From Endomicrobium sp. (GTDB lineage: Bacteria > Elusimicrobiota > Endomicrobiia > Endomicrobiales > Endomicrobiaceae), in contig JAISDI010000242.1 of assembly GCA_031264895.1 (NCBI GenBank), positions 1 to 29,626 of the forward strand: a DNA stretch of 29,626 nt, written 5' to 3'. A program made the position numbers and the translations under genes. Position 1 is the stretch's first letter, and each line of letters begins with the position of its first letter. Positions 25,709 to 29,626 of this stretch are shown here, one piece after another. Under the pieces are notes generated by a model. The model saw nothing but the letters and a program-made list of their open reading frames with translations. It made no database searches and was not told where the DNA came from.

Positions 25709-26431
25709 ATGGGGTCATCAAGAAGAATTATAATGCTTAGAGAAACTTTGTCGCACGTGTTGCCGGTTTCGCATGTGTTGGAATATTGTTCTTTTAATAA
25801 TACTTATGCAGGCGTGCGTAATAGGCAACAAGAGAATTGGCAAGTGTTTGACGGGCCGGGAATGGATTTGTTGCCAAGACCTTTTGATTTATTTAATTAT
25901 AACTATACCGGTTCAAGTCATTTTATTTACACAGAAATCGCCGCAGACGCCAGCAAAGATTATACGTGCGAAAGTTGGTTTTATATGGATTCAAACGCCA
26001 ATATTAAAGCTTTTAATTTTGGGATTGGGTTAAATTCCGGATTAAGATGGATTACTATTGGCACTGATATTGAGGGAGAGAGACAACAAAATTTTCAATT
26101 AAGATATGTGCCAAACGATGGGGTGGCAATATATAGAGATACCGGTCTGCCGATAGATATTTTTTATAATCAATGGCATCATTACGCGATAACATATTCC
26201 GGCGCAAGCAAGAGAATAATAACGTTTTATATGGACGGGACGAAGGTATGCAGTTGGCAGCCCGGCGTTGTGGATGAAACCGGCATGTATGGCATGGAGC
26301 TTACGTGTGCAAATTATTACATAAACCCGCCGGCTGTATTTTGTGAAGCGTTAAGGCTGGATTATATACGATATACAAAATCGTTTAGACGGCCGGAACG
26401 GCCGTATGTGATTGATTTTAGCGCCGGCTAA
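25709..26431 (+). CDS. LamG / concanavalin A-like lectin-domain protein, probable receptor-binding protein
   Basis: A 240-residue protein starting one base after the tail fibre stop, with GGAGAGG upstream. It carries the hallmarks of a LamG-type jellyroll: DYTCESWFYMDS near residues 83-94 and YNQWHHYAITYSGASKRIITFYMDGTKV near 152-180, where the family typically has F..E.W....W.H.A.......Y.DG. The C-terminus contains LRLDYIRYTKSFRRPERPY, a common end strand. Such domains bind sugars; next to a fibre gene it is likely a host-surface binding tip or a chaperone-like fibre partner. The stop codon lies inside the palindrome CCGGCT-A-AGCCGG. An in-frame ATG eight codons downstream is an alternative start. 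Confidence 0.7.
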   Translation: MGSSRRIIMLRETLSHVLPVSHVLEYCSFNNTYAGVRNRQQENWQVFDGPGMDLLPRPFDLFNYNYTGSSHFIYTEIAADASKDYTCESWFYMDSNANIKAFNFGIGLNSGLRWITIGTDIEGERQQNFQLRYVPNDGVAIYRDTGLPIDIFYNQWHHYAITYSGASKRIITFYMDGTKVCSWQPGVVDETGMYGMELTCANYYINPPAVFCEALRLDYIRYTKSFRRPERPYVIDFSAG

Positions 26432-26499
26432 GCCGGAGTATTTTAGCACGACAAAGACTAAAGAAACGTTGCAGTTTATAATGCTCCGGCTCAGCCGGA
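26424..26499 (+). repeat. Repeat copies around the end of the lectin gene (copy H)
   Basis: Two CCGGCT-N-AGCCGG palindromes lie 63 bases apart. The first (26424-26436) contains the lectin gene's TAA. The second (26487-26499) is preceded at three bases by TATAAT (26478-26483), the same spacing as in copies A, B and the giant-gene insert, and it runs straight into AAGGAG of the next gene. An ACGACAAAGAC run lies between them. Confidence 0.7.
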
Positions 26500-26509
26500 A
26501 GGAGATTTT

Positions 26510-26794
26510 ATGAAAAGCATTAACATTAACGGGCAAGACGCAATTGCTGCGCAGAATTACATGCAGGGGGATGCAGTTTTTCTTGAGGTTGTAAATCTTA
26601 CCGCAGGCAGTATTACAATTACAGCGTCTGTGTCCGGAAAGCAGTTTGAAGTGATGAAGTTTGACGATGGTACGGACATGGCGTTTACAGCCGGCGACGA
26701 TACTATGCAGGCTACGTTGCCGAAAGGAAATTATATTGTTATTGCAGAGGGCAGCGACGACGTTAATGACGACGTCGAGATTGTTTTGAGGTAA
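26510..26794 (+). CDS. Small beta-rich protein of the fibre cluster (unknown function)
   Basis: A 94-residue protein with an excellent ribosome site (GGAAGGAGAT). No cysteines, no membrane segment. Alternating hydrophobic residues (VFLEVVNLTAGSITITASVSGKQFEVMKF and TLPKGNYIVIAEG) predict an all-beta sandwich with an acidic C-terminal strand. It resembles small head or fibre decoration proteins in make-up, but I recognise no family. Its position between two putative surface proteins suggests a fibre tip, cap or head-fibre role; this is inference. Confidence 0.55.
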   Translation: MKSININGQDAIAAQNYMQGDAVFLEVVNLTAGSITITASVSGKQFEVMKFDDGTDMAFTAGDDTMQATLPKGNYIVIAEGSDDVNDDVEIVLR

Positions 26795-26806
26795 AGGAGA
26801 TTACAG

Positions 26807-27967
26807 ATGACTATTAAAGCGGCGCGGGGAATAAAAGAGGTTGGCGTCGGAAGCGTTGGCGTTACCGATATTGTTAATGGGTATGCTGTTTTGAGAGAAC
26901 AGGTGATTGCGACAAACTCTTACGTCAATGGTAGGCTAACCGTATTTAATAAAGATAGATCAAAGGATATTTCCTATTCAAACACTACTCCGGGTGGTGG
27001 ATATAACAGATTATATATAAATCAGGTAAATCCTGAAGATATTACGGTAAGGTCGCCGCTGTCATATATTTCCATATCATTTGGGCAATCTTATACTAAT
27101 CCCGGATTGCAATTGGCCAATGTGTTGACAGCTTCAAAAGACGATGATTTTCTTTTATTGTGCGGGCTAAACTATAACACAAATATATTTCGGATTGGGA
27201 TAGATCCATCAACATATCAAATGACCTCTGTAGTTACTTTTGATACAACTATTGAGAATCCAAAAAAATTAGAAATTATTGACGCGAATAATTATGTCAA
27301 TTATTCAGGTCAAAATATTCAGGTTTTTACGTTTGACGGCGACGCCATAACGTTAAGTAAAACTATTGCGCTTGATTTTGACATTATGCGCGTTAATGCG
27401 GTCAATGGGTATATTGTCGCTATAGGACTCAATGAGATAAGGATCATCAATCCGATAGACGAAACTGTGATATATGAAGAAAGCCCAGAAGAAACATTGG
27501 CCGACGTAGTTTGCGATGGTAATTATGTATTTGTCAAAACATTGTCGGATACAACTAATCCTGTTTTTATTTATGAGATCGCCGACGGCGCGGTTAATAA
27601 GATACCATTTACAGTCGACGGAACGTTTTTGGCGGGCGCTGTTAAGTCTCTTGTCAACATAGTCAAAGACGATAATGTGTCAGATCAACAATATATCATG
27701 ATTTATCATAGCGATAATGCGGCTAATATTATGATGTCTATAGATTTTAGTACTTCTAAAGTTAAAAGCGTGGAAGTCGGCGCTAATATTTTTACCGGAA
27801 CTCCTGGCTCTTTAAAGCCTACATTTCTTAGCGGAAACAGGATAATATATTATAGCTCGACAAGCGGGATGCCCGGAACTTATTATACGTATGCGTACAG
27901 ATATGAATATTGCCAAATTGAGCATAGGTACATCGGACGGCTTTATAAGATTTTTGGGATTGGATAG
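26807..27967 (+). CDS. Beta-propeller-like virion surface protein (unknown, probable fibre or receptor binding)
   Basis: A 386-residue protein beginning 13 bases after the previous gene with AAAGGAGAT upstream. From about residue 90 the sequence repeats a pattern of four short hydrophobic strands with connecting Asp/Asn turns (DDFLLLCGLNYNTNIFRIGID, NNYVNYSGQNIQVFTFDGD, NGYIVAIGLNEIRIINP, GNYVFVKTLSDTTNPVFIYEIADG, QQYIMIYHSDNAANIMMSID), which reads as roughly six blades of a WD/kelch-like beta-propeller. The N-terminal 80 residues may attach it to the fibre. I know no named family for it. It is probably part of the receptor-binding cluster; a virion-bound enzyme is less likely because no catalytic motif is seen. 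Confidence 0.55.
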   Translation: MTIKAARGIKEVGVGSVGVTDIVNGYAVLREQVIATNSYVNGRLTVFNKDRSKDISYSNTTPGGGYNRLYINQVNPEDITVRSPLSYISISFGQSYTNPGLQLANVLTASKDDDFLLLCGLNYNTNIFRIGIDPSTYQMTSVVTFDTTIENPKKLEIIDANNYVNYSGQNIQVFTFDGDAITLSKTIALDFDIMRVNAVNGYIVAIGLNEIRIINPIDETVIYEESPEETLADVVCDGNYVFVKTLSDTTNPVFIYEIADGAVNKIPFTVDGTFLAGAVKSLVNIVKDDNVSDQQYIMIYHSDNAANIMMSIDFSTSKVKSVEVGANIFTGTPGSLKPTFLSGNRIIYYSSTSGMPGTYYTYAYRYEYCQIEHRYIGRLYKIFGIG

Positions 27968-27974
27968 AAAAAAA

Positions 27975-28205
27975 ATGAAAGAAAAAATCTATACCGTTAT
28001 TACTTCCGTTGTTCTTGCCGCTATTTTTAGCTTTACCGGCGCATATATTCAAATACAGCGTCAACAAAAGGATATTGATTATGTGCGCGAAGACGTCAAA
28101 GAATTGAAAAGAGGAGCGGCGGTTTCAGTGTCTATGCAGTCGGAAATCAGAGAAAGGTTGATTGCTATTGAGACGAAGCTTGATATTATGGCGTCGAAAA
28201 AATAA
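27975..28205 (+). CDS. Small membrane protein with coiled coil (lysis cassette, spanin- or holin-accessory-like)
   Basis: A 76-residue protein with one N-terminal membrane segment (about residues 6-28, IYTVITSVVLAAIFSFTGAYIQI) and a charged helical remainder with heptad-like spacing (DIDYVREDVKELKR...SEIRERLIAIETKLDIM). This topology, next to holin and endolysin, is like an inner-membrane spanin subunit or a phage coiled-coil membrane protein. No partner outer-membrane lipoprotein gene was found. The ATG at 27975 starts the membrane segment; a longer frame from 27891 overlaps the preceding gene and is rejected. The ribosome site is weak (GGA, then an A-rich spacer). Confidence 0.55.
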   Translation: MKEKIYTVITSVVLAAIFSFTGAYIQIQRQQKDIDYVREDVKELKRGAAVSVSMQSEIRERLIAIETKLDIMASKK

Positions 28206-28238
28206 GCGGCTGAGCCGCATGGCGCAGAGGAGATTTTT

Positions 28239-28676
28239 ATGTTGACAGGGTTATTGAGTTTTCTTTCCGGGTATGTTGTACCGCTGTTTGCTAAGTGGTT
28301 TCAGGCTAAGCATGAGGAGCAAACTGTTCAGTCGCAGCATGAACGCGATATTGTTGTATCGCAAAATGGGAATTCAAAGGATATTACATTAAGCAATAAT
28401 GAAGTGCGTATGAAAGAATTGGAGCTGGCGAAATCTTCGAATGAGATTACGGCTAAAGCTAACAGAGGCGCGGTGAAGTGGGTGAATGTTTGCATTGACA
28501 TTATACGCGTTTTGTTTGGGATCGCGGCGATTGCTGCGTTTGTTTGCGCGGGGATCAATCTTTGGTTTCCTAATATGGGGTTTATTCTTCAACAGCCGGA
28601 ATTTTCGCAGGCGTTTTTTATTATTCTGGGGTTTTTCTTTGGGGAGAGAAGCGTTCGGAAGGCTTGGGGGAATTGA
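28239..28676 (+). CDS. Holin (probable, 3TM gene-transfer-agent-like)
   Basis: A 145-residue membrane protein with a strong ribosome site (GAGGAGAT). It has an N-terminal hydrophobic stretch (about 3-19), a long charged middle (20-80), and two C-terminal membrane segments (about 83-108 and 122-135), ending FFFGERSVRKAWGN. This layout and the FGxRSxRK-like ending resemble the GTA-type three-segment holin family, which makes lesions in the inner membrane to release the endolysin. It directly precedes and overlaps by one base the possible upstream start of the amidase. The spacer before it holds the palindrome GCGGCT-G-AGCCGC (28206-28218), which could be another repeat fragment. Confidence 0.7.
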   Translation: MLTGLLSFLSGYVVPLFAKWFQAKHEEQTVQSQHERDIVVSQNGNSKDITLSNNEVRMKELELAKSSNEITAKANRGAVKWVNVCIDIIRVLFGIAAIAAFVCAGINLWFPNMGFILQQPEFSQAFFIILGFFFGERSVRKAWGN

Positions 28677-28749
28677 TGTTTGATTCAATTCCAAAAAAAG
28701 TGAGTAAATGGAACGGCATATTAGAACGACAAGGACAAATGCTAATGAG

Positions 28750-28773
28750 CATTTTCCTGACGTCAAGAAAATG
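28750..28773 (+). repeat. Second copy of the CATTTTCCTGA palindrome, before the amidase
   Basis: CATTTTCCTGA (28750-28760) and TCAAGAAAATG (28763-28773) form an 11-base inverted repeat with one mismatch, a near copy of the perfect palindrome at 13185-13210. It lies between the two possible start codons of the amidase, so it is either leader or in-frame coding sequence. Confidence 0.6.
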
Positions 28774-28789
28774 GTTTGAGGGGGGTATT

Positions 28790-29224
28790 GTGAAAAAATG
28801 GAAAGGTATTGTAATACATCACTCAGAAACCGTTGATAACGGTACGTTGGCAGATATTGAAGCTATAAGACGATACCATATACAACATAATGGTTGGAAG
28901 GATATTGGCTATCATTTTGTGATTGAAAAAGTCGGCGGGGAATATAAAGTATTTGCCGGCCGGAGTCTTGAAGAATCCGGAGCGCATGCGCTCGGGTTTA
29001 ATACTTCACATATTGGCATTTGTTGCGTTGGAAATTTTGATATTGAAGAGCCATCAGAAGATTTGTATAGAGCGGCAAGGGAGCTTGTAGCTCAACTTAT
29101 ATATAGGTATAGTATGAGTATATATAATGTAATTGGGCATAGGGATACTTATGTGTTAAGGAACGTTCCGGTGGAAAAGACTTGTCCGGGAAAGAAGTTT
29201 GATTTGGGGAAGATTATACCATGA
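28790..29224 (+). CDS. Endolysin: N-acetylmuramoyl-L-alanine amidase, T7-lysozyme-like
   Basis: A 144-residue zinc amidase of the amidase_2/PGRP family that cuts the bond between N-acetylmuramic acid and the stem peptide. Zinc ligands are the first His of IVIHHSE (10), His117 in IGHRD and Cys132 in KTCPGKKFD; the catalytic Tyr is Tyr41 in GYHFVI and Lys130 matches T7 lysozyme's conserved Lys. No signal peptide is seen, so release needs the holin. I prefer the GTG at 28790: GAGGGGGG lies just upstream and the protein then begins right before the fold, as in T7 lysozyme. An ATG at 28676 overlapping the holin stop is in frame and would add 38 residues running through a palindromic repeat. Confidence 0.88.
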   Translation: MKKWKGIVIHHSETVDNGTLADIEAIRRYHIQHNGWKDIGYHFVIEKVGGEYKVFAGRSLEESGAHALGFNTSHIGICCVGNFDIEEPSEDLYRAARELVAQLIYRYSMSIYNVIGHRDTYVLRNVPVEKTCPGKKFDLGKIIP

Positions 29225-29301
29225 AAAATCTTAGTGCTTACAAATTACTTACAAATTTAATGAATTTGTATATAAAATCAAGTCCCATCGCCCGCTTGTA
29301 A
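29221..29301 (+). CDS. Possible 26-residue peptide overlapping the amidase stop
   Basis: An ATG overlaps the amidase TGA in the ATGA arrangement and opens 26 codons (MKNLSAYKLLTNLMNLYIKSSPIARL). The end of the amidase gene supplies GGGGAAGA about eight bases upstream. The product is basic and weakly amphipathic. It may be a coupled small peptide or chance; there is no family evidence. Confidence 0.25.
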   Translation: MKNLSAYKLLTNLMNLYIKSSPIARL

Positions 29302-29311
29302 GAGTAAAACC

Positions 29312-29346
29312 AAAGCTCCGTCTCCAAACGGGGCTTTTTCTTTTTC
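29312..29346 (+). terminator. Intrinsic terminator after the lysis genes
   Basis: AAAGCTCCGT (29312-29321) pairs with ACGGGGCTTT (29328-29337), one G-U pair, around a six-base loop, followed by TTTCTTTTTC. It is a strong rho-independent terminator closing the late transcript. Confidence 0.85.
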
Positions 29347-29626
29347 TCAGACGAAGTTTATATAGCAGACAAACTATAACAAAACAGCTTAACGTTGTCT
29401 CTTTTCTAAAACTTCGTGAATTCCCAATGTGGAAAACCGGAAACTCCTCTTTTTTTAAACCCGAAGATTCCCCAATTCCAAAAAATCAGAAATTCCCCCT
29501 TTTTTTTAAGGCTTACCATTACCCACAAGTATTTATGAGTTATGGGATTGGTAAAAAACAAGTAAAAAACAGATTTGTCATACCCGAAAGTCGTAATCGG
29601 GTATCCATTTTTGCTAAAAATATAAG
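29347..29626. other. Gene-free right end with imperfect direct repeats
   Basis: No gene is seen. GAAACTCCTC plus a T-run and AAA (29440-29459) is imperfectly repeated by GAAATTCCCCC plus a T-run and AA (29489-29509). Similar GAATTCCC/GATTCCCC words lie at 29418 and 29466. The end holds an inverted copy of the dispersed hairpin (29577-29607). Its role is unknown; it could be a boundary between late genes and the next module. Confidence 0.5.
29577..29607 (-). repeat. Inverted copy of the dispersed hairpin repeat (copy K)
   Basis: Read on the minus strand this is GGATACCCGATTACGACT then TTCGGGTATGAC, matching copy F before the giant gene. The stem ATACCCGA (29580-29587) and TCGGGTAT (29597-29604) is perfect. 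Relative to the other copies both arms changed together (ATTCCC/GGGAAT to ATACCC/GGGTAT), so pairing is kept. It is the only clear copy in this orientation. Confidence 0.75.

Noticed and set aside
23917..28205. Diversity-generating retroelement, as in the capsid-related phage BPP-1
   Set aside because: There is no reverse transcriptase gene and no template/variable repeat pair near the fibre genes in this window.
1..29626. Alternative genetic code, as in some gut phages
   Set aside because: Genes end normally at TAA, TAG and TGA with plausible C-termini and no long family-matching frames are broken by in-frame stops.

Overview
This window is the late (virion and lysis) half of a tailed phage or prophage with a short-tailed (podovirus) gene plan. 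The genes all lie on the + strand, are tightly packed, and often overlap by 4 to 8 bases or lie within 20 bases of each other. Strong ribosome sites of the type AGGAGAT-TTTT-ATG recur. The order is replication helicase (cut by the left edge), a roughly 930-base gene-free regulatory region, small and large terminase, a small virion protein, T7 gp8-like portal, Bbp19-like protein, scaffold, epsilon15/BPP-1-like major capsid protein, Bbp16-like capsid cement protein, head-tail adaptor, tail nozzle-like protein, two ejection proteins, a giant 2866-residue polyvalent protein, T7 gp17-like tail fibre, three probable surface or receptor-binding proteins, a membrane/coiled-coil protein, holin, and a T7-lysozyme-like amidase. 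No integrase, repressor, tRNA, rRNA, CRISPR or transposase is visible, so I cannot tell virus from provirus.

The host is not identifiable with certainty. Composition is AT-leaning with many GCCG/CGGC words. The lysis and ejection genes suggest a Gram-negative host. The intergenic palindromes ending in GGGAATGAC resemble those littering some AT-leaning gut bacteria, such as Elusimicrobiota or uncultured Alphaproteobacteria. That is a weak guess.

Region by region: 1-1068 is the C-terminal part of a D5-type SF3 helicase. 1069-2002 holds an intrinsic terminator and an array of seven GTTAGC/GCTAAC sites partly arranged as a large inverted repeat, a candidate replication origin or operator cluster. 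2003-9705 is DNA packaging and head assembly. 9849-23897 is the tail and the ejected proteins. 23917-27967 is host recognition. 27975-29224 is lysis. 29225-29626 holds a terminator and an inverted copy of the phage's own dispersed hairpin.

Two things stand out. First, a mosaic of short palindromic repeat modules fills the spacers and also sits inside or at the ends of several coding genes, including a block of about 185 bases inserted in frame in the giant gene. Two related spacers flank the capsid-cement gene pair as direct repeats. Second, the giant protein combines an ADP-ribosyltransferase-like domain, a MuF-C-like domain, an HExxH zincin and a long coiled coil, and probably acts as an effector delivered with the DNA.
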